This document shows, in pieces, positions 36,474 through 45,271 of a stretch of DNA of 64,000 nt (the first letter of the stretch is position 1; each line of letters opens with the position of its first letter). The stretch comes from Burkholderiaceae bacterium. Lineage in GTDB: Bacteria > Pseudomonadota > Gammaproteobacteria > Burkholderiales > Burkholderiaceae_B. The position numbers and the translations under genes are program-made. Where the stretch lies: positions 124,001 through 188,000 of the forward strand of contig SCSG01000004.1 in NCBI GenBank assembly GCA_004322135.1, in the 5' to 3' direction. The notes beneath the pieces are model-generated. The model had not been told where the DNA came from. It saw only the letters and a program-made list of their open reading frames with translations, and made no database searches.

Positions 36474-37697
36474 CTAAGCCACGCTGCTCAGCACCTCTTT
36501 AAGCGGCACTGCTGGGTTCATGGCCCTTTCCAGAGGAATCCCCGCACCCGCCACAATGAGCTTGCGAGCGGCTATATGGTCGGCGGTAGAGTTGATGGAT
36601 TCGACCGCCGTCAGCACATCACCATCAAAATACAGCACTGAAAATTTATCCTGCGCGGGATCGCCGCGCACGACACGCTTGTGCTCCTGTCCCGGTACAC
36701 CGGCAATCTGAATGCGCACCGTTCCCTGGTCAGACCAGAACCACGGCAGAGCGGTATAGGGCTCAGGCTTTCCAAGTACCGTCCGTGCCGCGCAACGCGC
36801 CTGGTCATTGGCATTCTGCACGGATTCAAGCCGAATGCGATACCCCAGCGTGGACGACGGGAAAGCCGTGCAGTCACCAATTGCCAGGACTGAGGGGTCG
36901 CTTGTGCGCATGAACTCGTCCACGACAATGCCGTTGGCACACTCCAGCCCCGCCTCACGCGCCAAAGCGTCATTTGGCACCGCGCCTATCCCCACCACAA
37001 TCACATCCACGGGAAGCCGCTGCGAACCCACCCAGACGCCGTCGACGATACCGTTCGACGCATCAATGCGATCGACAACCGTCTGCAGACGAATATCCAC
37101 GCCCGTAGTACGGTGCTTGTTCAGCAAATAGGCCGACACTTCCGGCGACGATGAGCGCCCAAGCAGCCTCGGTGCCGCCTCAAGCAGGGTCACGGCCTTG
37201 CCAAGCTGCACCGACGTGGCCGCCAGTTCCAGACCGATGAACCCGCCACCTATGATCAGAACGTTTTGGGCCACCTGCATCTGCTCGCGCAGCCGCACGG
37301 CGTCATCCAGAGTGCGCAAGGTAAACACATTGGCATAATCACCTGTGAGCAACGGCAAAGTGCGCGCGTGCGTACCCGTAGCCAGCACCAGCATGTCGTA
37401 TGTAATGCTCTCGCCCGAATCAAGCTCGACGTTCTTGCCTTGCAGGTTGAGACGCTTAACCGTGCTGGACAGGCGCAGCGTGGCATGGTTGTCGGAATAA
37501 AAGCTGGCCGCGCGCAACAGCGCCGGCCCCGGTGACGGGTCTTTCAGATAAGTCTTCGACAAGGGCGGGCGCTGATAGGGCAAATGCGGCTCGCTCCCTA
37601 CAAGCACAAGCTGAACATCTTCTTTGGAATCGATCATGCTGGCGCAAAATTGCGCACCAGCAGCCCCGCCCCCCACCACCACAATTTTTTTCGTCAC
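36474..37697 (-). CDS. NAD(P)H:ferredoxin reductase, BphA4/HcaD-like FAD protein
   Basis: A 407-residue flavoprotein with FAD motif 'VVVGGGAAGAQFCAS' at the N terminus, second dinucleotide fold 'VLIIGGGFIGLELAATS' (about 146-162), 'LAIGDCTAF' for the flavin, and a C-terminal reductase_C domain ('LPWFWSDQGTVRIQIAG'). This is the ferredoxin-reductase architecture of Rieske dioxygenase systems. No oxygenase or Rieske ferredoxin gene is adjacent; it could serve an oxygenase elsewhere. Confidence 0.86.
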   Translation of the reverse strand: MTKKIVVVGGGAAGAQFCASMIDSKEDVQLVLVGSEPHLPYQRPPLSKTYLKDPSPGPALLRAASFYSDNHATLRLSSTVKRLNLQGKNVELDSGESITYDMLVLATGTHARTLPLLTGDYANVFTLRTLDDAVRLREQMQVAQNVLIIGGGFIGLELAATSVQLGKAVTLLEAAPRLLGRSSSPEVSAYLLNKHRTTGVDIRLQTVVDRIDASNGIVDGVWVGSQRLPVDVIVVGIGAVPNDALAREAGLECANGIVVDEFMRTSDPSVLAIGDCTAFPSSTLGYRIRLESVQNANDQARCAARTVLGKPEPYTALPWFWSDQGTVRIQIAGVPGQEHKRVVRGDPAQDKFSVLYFDGDVLTAVESINSTADHIAARKLIVAGAGIPLERAMNPAVPLKEVLSSVA

Positions 37698-38273
37698 GGC
37701 GCTCTCTCTTCTTTGTCATCATGCTGCATCGCATGCAGCTGATATCACTATCACAGGCGGGTACACGCTCCGTATCCGGCAGCGATGCCCCAAGTGGAAT
37801 TGCCTTCAATCCTCGCCGACAACACGTTCGCGCACAAAGGCAGATGTTGCCGCCTCGACGTTGGGCAGATTGGTATGCAGCTTACGCGGCAATTTGATCA
37901 GAAATCGGCAATCTCGAAACACAAATACCGCGCCATTTTACTGCCGCGTTCCAGCCTTGCGCCGTAAGGCACGATTGACACCGCCCTTGAACAATCTTCC
38001 GTTATATGCAAGCGACCCGGAAAACAACACAAGAAGTTGGTGCGCCCACTGGCTAAAACGCCAATCAAATAACTTTTTGATACGAATTTAGCGGCGGCGG
38101 GCTGGACGTGAGACAGCGCCCCACCCTATCATCACTACTACTGCACAGCCTTAGCCCACGCACGAGAACAGCGGCGCCAGTTGCCACAACGTTCTATTAT
38201 CAGCGGCCACACACCGCATGATCCTCGCCCAGGGCAGGAAGCAACTCAACTTTAAAAATAAAAGGAGCGAGCC
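37698..38273. other. 576-base intergenic region
   Basis: This gap lies between the divergent ferredoxin reductase and GlsB-like genes. The three ORFs the track places here have no ribosome sites or family features. Near 38060-38100 is an AT-rich patch that may hold the glsB promoter, and AAAGGAG precedes its ATG. I see no RNA gene. Confidence 0.35.
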
Positions 38274-38522
38274 ATGGGTATTGTTGTCATGATCATCGTA
38301 GGGTTCATCGTGGGCCTCATCGCACGGGCCATAATGCCCGGGGAACAAAAGCTCGGCTTCATCCTGACAGTCATTCTGGGCATTGTCGGCTCGCTGCTGG
38401 CAGGCTATCTGGGTTCTGCAGTGGGGCTGTATGCGCCCGGGCAAGGCGCGGGGTGGATAGGCTCCATCGTGGGAGCAATCATCGTTTTGTTCGTCTGGGG
38501 CCTTATTACGCATAAAAAATAG
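38274..38522 (+). CDS. GlsB/YeaQ/YmgE-family small membrane protein
   Basis: An 82-residue protein with three hydrophobic helices and conserved glycines and the family patterns 'IVGLIARAIMPG' and 'GSLLAGYLG', ending in 'GLITHKK'. YeaQ/YmgE/GlsB (transglycosylase-associated) proteins are small inner-membrane stress proteins of unknown mechanism. AAAGGAG six bases before the ATG supports the start. It stands alone between two minus-strand genes. Confidence 0.85.
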   Translation: MGIVVMIIVGFIVGLIARAIMPGEQKLGFILTVILGIVGSLLAGYLGSAVGLYAPGQGAGWIGSIVGAIIVLFVWGLITHKK

Positions 38523-38652
38523 TCGCATGCGCAGTTGGCGGGACGCGGCGAGCAACAACCGCAGCCACGTCGCATCAGGATGCGCGAGCACACAGCAACA
38601 CCTGTCGGGGCGTCATGCTTTCACGGGCCAGCGCAACAACCACCGGATTACG

Positions 38653-38670
38653 CTAGCCTCGCGAGGCTAG
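38653..38670. terminator. Perfect 18-base palindrome at CoA-transferase stop
   Basis: CTAGCCTCGCGAGGCTAG is a perfect palindrome overlapping the stop codon of the CoA-transferase gene. As RNA it would need to open central pairs for a loop and there is no T-run. It may be a weak terminator for the cluster or a protein-binding site. Confidence 0.35.
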
Positions 38671-39884
38671 ATTGCCTTGGCCTTGTGAAGCGCGGCGACC
38701 GCTGCGTCATCCAGCCCCAGTTCCTTCAACACCGCTTCAGTGTCTTGCCCCAACGCAGGCGGCGCAACGTTGTAGGTAATCGGCGTGCCCGATAGCCTCA
38801 TGGGACTTGCCACCAGGTCGACGTCTCCGTAGCCTTCCGACGGCACTGTCACACGCATGCCGCGCGATTGAACCTGCGGGTCGGCGAACACACGATCAAT
38901 GGTGTTGATGGGCCCACAAGGAAACCCATGGTCGTCGGCCAAACGACACCACTGATCGACGGTCTTGAGTGCAACCCGTTCGCGCAGCAAGGGCACCAGC
39001 ACCTCGCGATGCTGTACGCGCAGGGCGTTGCTGCCAAAGCGCTCGTCCTGCGCCAGGCCTTCGCAGCCTGCTGCATGGCAAAACGCTTCGAACTGCGTAT
39101 TGTTCCCTATGGCCAGCATCACATACCCATCAGCGCACGCAAATGGTTGATACGGCACAATGGACGGATGTGCGCTGCCCATCCGCTTTGGAACCATGCC
39201 GCCCAGCACGTAGTTGCTGGCCTGATTGGCAAGGGCGGCCACCTGAACGTCAAGCAGGGCAATATCAATGTGCTGCCCCTTGCCGGACTGCGTACGATGA
39301 TAAAGTGCCGCCAGGATGGCCGACGTCGCATACAGCCCGGTCAGAATGTCCACCACGGCAACACCCACTTTCTGCGGCCCGCCGCCGGGCGTGCCATCGG
39401 GTTCGCCCGTAATGCTCATGAGTCCGCCCATGGCCTGAACCAACGCATCATAGCCAGGACGCTCGGCGTAAGGCCCGGTCTGGCCGAAGCCGGTAATCGA
39501 GCAATACACGAGCTTCGGGTTGATCTTCGATAACGACTCGTAGTCGAGCCCGTATTTCCTGAGCCCACCCACCTTATAGTTTTCAACCAGAATGTCGGCC
39601 TTGCGTGCCAGTTCAAGCAGCACGGCACGGCCCTGCTCGACGGTGAAGTCCAGCGTTATCGACCGCTTGCCCCGGTTGCAGCAAAAAAAATACGCCGCAT
39701 CCTTGCCGGGAGCATTCGCCGCGTCAACGAACGGCGGACCCCAACTGCGTGTGTCGTCTCCGTGCCCGGGACGTTCAACCTTGATCACGTCAGCCCCCAG
39801 ATCAGCCAGATTCTGGGTTGACCAGGGCCCGGCCAGAACACGCGACAAATCGAGTACGGTCACGCCCTGCAACGCTGCTGCCAT
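38667..39884 (-). CDS. Family III (CaiB/BaiF) CoA-transferase
   Basis: A 405-residue CoA-transferase of the Frc/CaiB/BaiF family, which moves CoA between acids through a catalytic Asp ester. The N terminus 'VLDLSRVLAGPWSTQNLADLGADVIKVE' is diagnostic and the Asp lies in 'GVAVVDILTGLYA' (about 176). It is 15 bases after the enamidase gene at the end of the minus-strand cluster. In that context glutarate (or another dicarboxylate) activation, as by succinyl-CoA:glutarate CoA-transferase of the same family, is a sensible guess. Confidence 0.87.
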   Translation of the reverse strand: MAAALQGVTVLDLSRVLAGPWSTQNLADLGADVIKVERPGHGDDTRSWGPPFVDAANAPGKDAAYFFCCNRGKRSITLDFTVEQGRAVLLELARKADILVENYKVGGLRKYGLDYESLSKINPKLVYCSITGFGQTGPYAERPGYDALVQAMGGLMSITGEPDGTPGGGPQKVGVAVVDILTGLYATSAILAALYHRTQSGKGQHIDIALLDVQVAALANQASNYVLGGMVPKRMGSAHPSIVPYQPFACADGYVMLAIGNNTQFEAFCHAAGCEGLAQDERFGSNALRVQHREVLVPLLRERVALKTVDQWCRLADDHGFPCGPINTIDRVFADPQVQSRGMRVTVPSEGYGDVDLVASPMRLSGTPITYNVAPPALGQDTEAVLKELGLDDAAVAALHKAKAI

Positions 39885-39899
39885 GCCTATGTCTCCAGG

Positions 39900-41093
39900 C
39901 TAGTGTTCGATGACCGGTATTTCAGTGGCAGGCGGAGTGTTGCGGCTGCGCTGGCAACGCACAATGCCGTCGATCATGACCATTCCAACTCCTGGAATAT
40001 CGCCAAGCTGCACGCTTTCCAGCAAGTTCGCTCCGGCCGTCTGCTGAGCGCGGTCCATGAACACGAAGTCGGCGCTGCGGCCCACCTCGATGAGCCCGCA
40101 ATCATCCAGGTTGCGCACACGCGCCGTATTGCCTGTGGCAAAACAGAAGGCCTTCTCGGCGGGCACATCGGCCAGACTGGAGAGCAACGTTATCATGCGC
40201 AGAATACCCAGGGGCTGCACGCCCGAACCTGCAGGCCCATCGGTGCCAAGTATGACGCGATGCAGGCACTGGAGCTCGGTGGCATGGCGCGCCGTAAGGA
40301 TGGCGATGCGCTCGTTGCCATTATGCACAAGTTCAATGCCACGTTTGGAGCGCTCGCACAACTCGCACACTTGCTTGTAGGGCAGCGACGTGTGGCCGCC
40401 GTTTATATGGCCAATGATATCGGCGTCGGCTTCCAGCACCACATCCTTATCGATGAGTCCCGACCCTGGTATGGAAGGACCGCCTGTGTGAATAGTGCTC
40501 TGGATACCGTATTTGCGCGCCCAGGCCACCATCTGTCCCGCCTCGGCGCCAGCCTTCACACTACCCAGGCCAACCTCGCCCAGCAGCTTTACTCCTGCAT
40601 CGGCAAGCTCTTTGAAGTCGGACTCGACCATGCCTTTTTCAAGAACCGGCGCGCCCGCGTGCACTTTGACGCCAGCCGGATGAAAATTGCTGAACGCGCG
40701 CTGCGCCGTGATGGCCAGAGCCTTGAGCCCCAGAATATCTTTGGGCCGGCCGGGGAAATGCACTTCACCCGCTGAAATCATGGTGGTCACGCCGCCGTTC
40801 AGCGACGACTCGATCCAGTTAAGCTGATTCTGGCGCGGGGTCCAGTCACCCGCAACCGGATGGACGTGCGAATCGATGAGCCCCGGTGCTACCGCCGTAC
40901 TGCGGCAATCTATCACTGTCTTCGCTTCGGCCGTATCACAATCCTTATACCGCCCCACAGCCGTGATGATTCCGTCATTCACGACTATCGTGTCAGCATC
41001 CAGAATGGGCGCATCAAGATCGCCCGAAAGCATCAGCCCGATATTCTTGATGACAACCTTGCCGGACTTGGTTCCCTGTATAGCAACAACCAT
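39900..41093 (-). CDS. ena: Enamidase (6-oxo-1,4,5,6-tetrahydronicotinate amidohydrolase)
   Basis: A 397-residue amidohydrolase resembling, nearly end to end, the enamidase of the Eubacterium barkeri nicotinate pathway as I recall it. Shared stretches include 'NGGVTTMISAGEVHFPGRPKD', 'PAGVKVHAGAPVLEKGM', 'GEVGLGSVK', 'GPSIPGSG', 'GHINGGHTS' and the ending 'RCQRSRNTPPAT'. The metal motif is 'GLIDSHVHP' (HxH) with a later Asp in 'LGTDGPAGSG'. The enzyme hydrolyses the ring of 6-oxo-tetrahydronicotinate to 2-formylglutarate and ammonia. It sits in a minus-strand cluster with a 6-hydroxynicotinate-reductase-like gene, which makes that very substrate. Confidence 0.83.
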   Translation of the reverse strand: MVVAIQGTKSGKVVIKNIGLMLSGDLDAPILDADTIVVNDGIITAVGRYKDCDTAEAKTVIDCRSTAVAPGLIDSHVHPVAGDWTPRQNQLNWIESSLNGGVTTMISAGEVHFPGRPKDILGLKALAITAQRAFSNFHPAGVKVHAGAPVLEKGMVESDFKELADAGVKLLGEVGLGSVKAGAEAGQMVAWARKYGIQSTIHTGGPSIPGSGLIDKDVVLEADADIIGHINGGHTSLPYKQVCELCERSKRGIELVHNGNERIAILTARHATELQCLHRVILGTDGPAGSGVQPLGILRMITLLSSLADVPAEKAFCFATGNTARVRNLDDCGLIEVGRSADFVFMDRAQQTAGANLLESVQLGDIPGVGMVMIDGIVRCQRSRNTPPATEIPVIEH

Positions 41094-41116
41094 TGCAATC
41101 TCCTTTTCAAGGCGGC

Positions 41117-41701
41117 TTAGCGCAAGCCGTCTTCACCCTTGATTTCGTTCTTCTGCAAGCCACCCACACGTGCCAGAGGACGCCCGGAATCGGTTACCGC
41201 CACCGCCACGACAATTTCATTGGCGCGCGGAGCGTCGGCAACACGCGCCTCGATGGCGTCAAAATGGCTACGCACAAACGCCGCGTCTTTGTGCCCCAAT
41301 GGAACATCCAGCGCAGTGCCGATGCCGCCCATTTTTTTGGCTGAGGGCACAAGCGCCTTGCCTTTTTCGACCGACTTGCGCAGCGGCGCGCCAAGCTTTG
41401 GATGAAGAACCGCCGCCGCATGTTCGAGCTCACCGGCTTCGCCCACAATGGCGCCCTTGCCGTAGCTTTCGGCCTGGCCGGGCTGGATGCCAAGCGCCTG
41501 CACGCACTTGTCACCCAATAGCCCACCCAACTCTTCACCGATGAGAGTGAGTTCGTCCAGATTCTCGACATATTTGCCGGCAAACGGGTTTTCAATGACA
41601 GCGATGGCCACTGCCTTGCGTGTCGGCGGGTTTACTTCTTTATGCATCTCGATGCGGGTTTCGTCGACCAATACAATAAGTTTGCGTATTTTTGCTTTCA
41701 T
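41117..41701 (-). CDS. DUF1185 'amino acid synthesis' family protein, copy 2
   Basis: A 194-residue protein of the DUF1185 (AA_synth) family, function unproven. It shares 'SYGKGAIVGEAGELEHAA' and 'ENPFAGKY' with the preceding gene and is plainly a paralogue, but the two differ widely elsewhere. It shows no signal or membrane segments and no obvious cofactor motif. It lies between copy 1 and the enamidase gene, so a role in the same catabolic route (for example on 2-formylglutarate) is likely by context. Confidence 0.8.
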   Translation of the reverse strand: MKAKIRKLIVLVDETRIEMHKEVNPPTRKAVAIAVIENPFAGKYVENLDELTLIGEELGGLLGDKCVQALGIQPGQAESYGKGAIVGEAGELEHAAAVLHPKLGAPLRKSVEKGKALVPSAKKMGGIGTALDVPLGHKDAAFVRSHFDAIEARVADAPRANEIVVAVAVTDSGRPLARVGGLQKNEIKGEDGLR

Positions 41702-41752
41702 GCTTTATCTCCTGTTCTATTCAAGTTCATGTGTGCCCGGCCAGGCAGGACA

Positions 41753-42388
41753 CTAGCGCTGGCCATCAAATTTGCTGATCTGCGATGCCTTGAGCCCACC
41801 CACGCGTTCATGAATGCGCGCTCCGGTGGACATCGCCAAAATGAAAACAATCTCGTCGGCCGCGGGTGCACCCGGCACGTAGACCTCGATTGCATCGAAG
41901 TGGCTGCGCACGTAGCTGGCCGTGATGTGTATCAACGGCACATCCAGCCTGGTGCCTGGAGCCCCCACCTTTTTGGTCGAGGGCACCATGGACAGCGCAC
42001 GGCCCTGGCCTTCGTGCGCCTGCTTGGTGCTGTCACGACCACCTGTCCAGCCCAGTACTTCGCGCATGGCGTAGCCGCCAGGCACATGCCATAGGGCCCC
42101 ATGCTCGAGCTCACCGGCTCCGCCCACAATGGCACCCTTGCCGTAGCTCTGAATGTCGTCGGCGGAAACCCGCATGGCCGCAATCAGCCGGTGGGCCATA
42201 TCCAGACCCACATCCTTCAGTTCGTCCATCATGGGGAGGATGTTCGGCTCATAGTGGCCCGCGTACGGATTCTTGAGCACGGCTGCAACCGCGCCACGGA
42301 CAAGCGGCTTGTCGCTGACCGGGCCAAACTCGTGATAAATCGTCTCCGCCTGCGTAAGCACGCTGCGCACTTCAATCAATTCAGACAT
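41753..42388 (-). CDS. DUF1185 'amino acid synthesis' family protein, copy 1
   Basis: A 211-residue DUF1185 protein and paralogue of the next gene. Shared motifs are 'KNPYAGHY', 'SYGKGAIVGGAGELEHGA' and 'VPSTKKVGAPGTRLDVPL'. The second copy is diverged, suggesting a heteromer or two successive steps rather than recent duplication. Cytoplasmic; the biochemical role is unknown to me. It lies between the UPF0280 gene and copy 2 in the cluster. Confidence 0.8.
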   Translation of the reverse strand: MSELIEVRSVLTQAETIYHEFGPVSDKPLVRGAVAAVLKNPYAGHYEPNILPMMDELKDVGLDMAHRLIAAMRVSADDIQSYGKGAIVGGAGELEHGALWHVPGGYAMREVLGWTGGRDSTKQAHEGQGRALSMVPSTKKVGAPGTRLDVPLIHITASYVRSHFDAIEVYVPGAPAADEIVFILAMSTGARIHERVGGLKASQISKFDGQR

Positions 42389-42427
42389 AAATTCACACTC
42401 CTGATTTTTCGATATTCGGCGATCGCA

Positions 42428-43354
42428 TTACGTACCGCGCAAGAACCGGCCGCTTAACGCTTCGAGTCCAACAACTTCCATTTGCCCGCGCAAGACGAGC
42501 ACGGCACCATGAATAAGTCCCCGCTGCAACACAGTAGCAGCCTTCGCCGCGCCTTTGTTCAACGCAGCGCTCACCTCATCGCGCGGCAATTCCCCCACAT
42601 CGACAGTGACCGGCAAATCGCCCAGATCACTGTCATCTTTAAGGCTGGAAGCCGGTGCCCGCCGCACCGCCGGATGATTGCTGGCGACTGCATTGGCGAT
42701 AATCGTAGCGGCTGCATCAGCTGCCGCCGCGTCAGCCGCCAACACCGTTACGCTATCGGCGATGCCCAAGCTGAAGCTGCGCCCGCGCCAGCCGCTGGTA
42801 GCCACACCACGCACGGGTAAGCGGGCATCAATGACAAAGTCGCCATCCAGAGACACAGGCGAACCATCGAACCGCGCAAGATCTGAATACAGTCCCACGT
42901 GGTATGACTGTCCGGTATTCAAATGTAGCGCAATGTCTCCGCCGTTATTGATGTAGGCACGATCGACACCAGCTTCGTTACGAAAAAAACCAATGAGTTC
43001 GTCGGCAACGGAACCCGCCACCGCCGCCATGGGCGTGATGAACGGCTCGCGATACGGCCAGCACGCCTCGTACATGCGACGTGCCACGCTGCCTCGCAAC
43101 GGATTCGCGCCACGCACCGGCCGGCGCAGCAGCGCCAGCTCGGAAACAAGTTCGGGAAGGATCTCGGCAAAGCGCAGCCAGGCACGCTCGATGGCCCGAC
43201 CACACGCAACGGCGTTGCCTGTCGTGTCGATGATCAGGTCGATAGGGCCATACTGGAAATGCCAGCGGCCATCGTCCAACAAATGCCGCTGGGCACCCGT
43301 GGGATAAATCATGGGCGCCACTGGCGCCACCGCAGAAGCCGTTTCCACGGCCAA
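42428..43354 (-). CDS. UPF0280 (ApbE-superfamily) protein
   Basis: A 308-residue member of UPF0280, a family placed in the ApbE superfamily. Visible family features are 'RPVRGANPLRGSVARRMYEA', 'MAAVAGSVADELIGFF', 'YINNGGDIALHLN' and 'RGVATSGWRGRSFSLGIAD'. ApbE itself transfers FMN covalently to Thr/Ser of flavoproteins and has the comparable 'GGdi' motif. It abuts the Fe-S reductase gene with no intergenic base, so a role in maturing or flavinylating that reductase is a good hypothesis; direct evidence is lacking. Confidence 0.83.
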   Translation of the reverse strand: MAVETASAVAPVAPMIYPTGAQRHLLDDGRWHFQYGPIDLIIDTTGNAVACGRAIERAWLRFAEILPELVSELALLRRPVRGANPLRGSVARRMYEACWPYREPFITPMAAVAGSVADELIGFFRNEAGVDRAYINNGGDIALHLNTGQSYHVGLYSDLARFDGSPVSLDGDFVIDARLPVRGVATSGWRGRSFSLGIADSVTVLAADAAAADAAATIIANAVASNHPAVRRAPASSLKDDSDLGDLPVTVDVGELPRDEVSAALNKGAAKAATVLQRGLIHGAVLVLRGQMEVVGLEALSGRFLRGT

Positions 43355-44998
43355 TCAGGCCAGCATCGGTTTGCTGGCTGTAGGCCAGGGGTTGGCCGGA
43401 TCGTACCAGTCAATGATTCGGTGACGCTCTTTGGCAAGGATATCTTCGATAGTACGCACGTGGTCCATATGACCGCCCAGGCGTTCGTAGTCGGCCCGCG
43501 TCATGCTGAACTCGATAGGTGCAACAAGGGCCGGTGTCGGCACGTAACCGAACGAGACATCGGGCATGCGCATGACATCGACCATGAGAGTGATGCCGCC
43601 CCCCGCCCATATGTAGGCCGGTGCTCCGCCGCACGTTACATTAGTCAACGACTGCTTGATGGAATTGGTCAGCCAGATGGGGTTTTCGGTAACGCCCGCG
43701 CGCAGTGAGCCGCCCGCTCCGCCCAGGAACATGACGCTGCACAGGGAAGGTTCGCAGTTTTCGCCAATCCGCTCGACCACCTTGTGCAGGACGGCGGGCA
43801 TTTCCTTGCGCTGCGGCTTCAACTCTTCATCCAGTTCGTAGTACTCGGCGTGTTCACCCGTGGTCGAAGTTACCAGCAAACGCAGCCCCGGATGCGAGAC
43901 GGCCGGATCAAACCCGTCGATGATGGACAGCGGATCGGCAATATCGGTGCCGCCCCAGCCATTGCCCGGGTTAGCCACTTGAAAATACCGGCCAGGTGTC
44001 GAGCGCCGCCCCTTCATCTTGATGCCCGACGGCGGCATGCCAAGGCAGCGCCCAGCCTGGTGTTCGGTGAGCACACCGGTTATGTGGTCATCGACCACAA
44101 CAACTTCGTCTGCATGGCCGAACCACTGTTTGGCGAATATACCTATCGTTGCCGAGCCACAGCCCACACGCATGCGCTGTTCTTCCTTGCCATCGACAAT
44201 AGGCGCCTTCCCCGCCTGCACCACGAGCTGCGCACCGCCATCGATGGAAAGCTCGACGGCCTCTTTATTGCCCAGGGCCAACATCATGCTGCATGTGACG
44301 CGCCCTTCTTTCTTGCTACCACCAGTAAGGTGGTGAACGCCGCCCAACGACAGCATCTGCGAGCCGTACTCTGCGGTTGTGACGTGGCCAACGATCTCGC
44401 CATTGTGGCGAATATTGGATTGTTCCGGCCCCAGATAACGATCGGTATCGATCTTGACCTTGAAACTGCAGTAACTGAATATGCCCTCGGTCACGACAGT
44501 TACCATATCGACGCCCCGAACCTGAGAGGCCACGATGAACGGCGCCGGCTTGTAATCGGGATAGGTAGTGCCCGATGCGATGCCACTTACGAACATGCTG
44601 CTGTCGTCCGCGCCTGCAGACACATTGCCGCCCGCCACGTCGGCAACTGATGCCAGCTCACCGGCAGCGTGGCCTGCAGCGTCGTCTGCCGTGCTGTTGG
44701 ATGCCAGGCCTGGTGCCGCCGCACCGGCAACGGCCGGGCGAACACCAGGGTGGCGCATGACCACTACCGGATCGATACGTGTCAGCACGCCACCCACATT
44801 GCCCCAGCGGTCGCAGGCACCCGTGCGCCCTTCGCTGATCTGGCACAAGACCGGACAGGCGTTGCATTCGACTTTGTTGCTGGCCATCTTGACGCTGCGC
44901 GGCGGCGATTTTTCAAGCACGGTAGGGCCAGGTGTCGTCGCTTCCAGTGCATCAATATTTTCCATGCTGTGGTCCACCTTTGTGTGCTCCGTCATCAT
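43355..44998 (-). CDS. hnr: 6-hydroxynicotinate reductase-like iron-sulfur (flavo)protein
   Basis: A 547-residue protein of the type annotated as 6-hydroxynicotinate reductase. The N terminus has a cysteine set C45-x2-C48-x3-C52-x9-C62 ('ECNACPVLCQISEGRTGAC') for an Fe-S cluster. Residues about 89-134 are an Ala/Gly/Ser/Asp-rich insert that looks like a linker. 'LRAGVTENPIWLT' (Thr437) loosely recalls covalent-flavin acceptor sites. The enzyme would reduce 6-hydroxynicotinate with ferredoxin to 6-oxo-1,4,5,6-tetrahydronicotinate, the substrate of the enamidase four genes downstream. It heads the minus-strand operon behind a TGTAGT-N4-ACTACA dyad. Confidence 0.7.
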   Translation of the reverse strand: MMTEHTKVDHSMENIDALEATTPGPTVLEKSPPRSVKMASNKVECNACPVLCQISEGRTGACDRWGNVGGVLTRIDPVVVMRHPGVRPAVAGAAAPGLASNSTADDAAGHAAGELASVADVAGGNVSAGADDSSMFVSGIASGTTYPDYKPAPFIVASQVRGVDMVTVVTEGIFSYCSFKVKIDTDRYLGPEQSNIRHNGEIVGHVTTAEYGSQMLSLGGVHHLTGGSKKEGRVTCSMMLALGNKEAVELSIDGGAQLVVQAGKAPIVDGKEEQRMRVGCGSATIGIFAKQWFGHADEVVVVDDHITGVLTEHQAGRCLGMPPSGIKMKGRRSTPGRYFQVANPGNGWGGTDIADPLSIIDGFDPAVSHPGLRLLVTSTTGEHAEYYELDEELKPQRKEMPAVLHKVVERIGENCEPSLCSVMFLGGAGGSLRAGVTENPIWLTNSIKQSLTNVTCGGAPAYIWAGGGITLMVDVMRMPDVSFGYVPTPALVAPIEFSMTRADYERLGGHMDHVRTIEDILAKERHRIIDWYDPANPWPTASKPMLA

Positions 44999-45115
44999 GC
45001 CGTCTGCTCCTTGATTCTTGTCCGGCGTTCAACCCTTGAACCACTTGGGCAAGAGGCCTGCGTATTGGCTGCGTGCCAGGCTTCTTGCCGCGCCCGGTAT
45101 AGCGCCTGTTTAAAT

Positions 45116-45131
45116 TGTAGTAGCCACTACA
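45116..45131. promoter_or_regulatory. TGTAGT-N4-ACTACA operator before hnr operon
   Basis: TGTAGTAGCCACTACA is a 6-bp-arm palindrome 118-133 bases upstream of the hnr start. It overlaps a second dyad, CACTA-N4-TAGTG (45125-45138). The same half-sites recur upstream of the cluster's ferredoxin and tetR genes at 46069-46107, which supports a common regulator. Confidence 0.6.
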
Positions 45132-45271
45132 TTTAGTGGTGATATTAGCGTAAAAACGGTCAATCGGCAAGGGTTTTCGGCTTGTTCCGCACTGCGCCCG
45201 GGGTACCTTTTCCGCTCCCGCTGCAATGAAATATGAGGCCGGAAGCCACCTGCTCCGTGCGCGAATAACCG

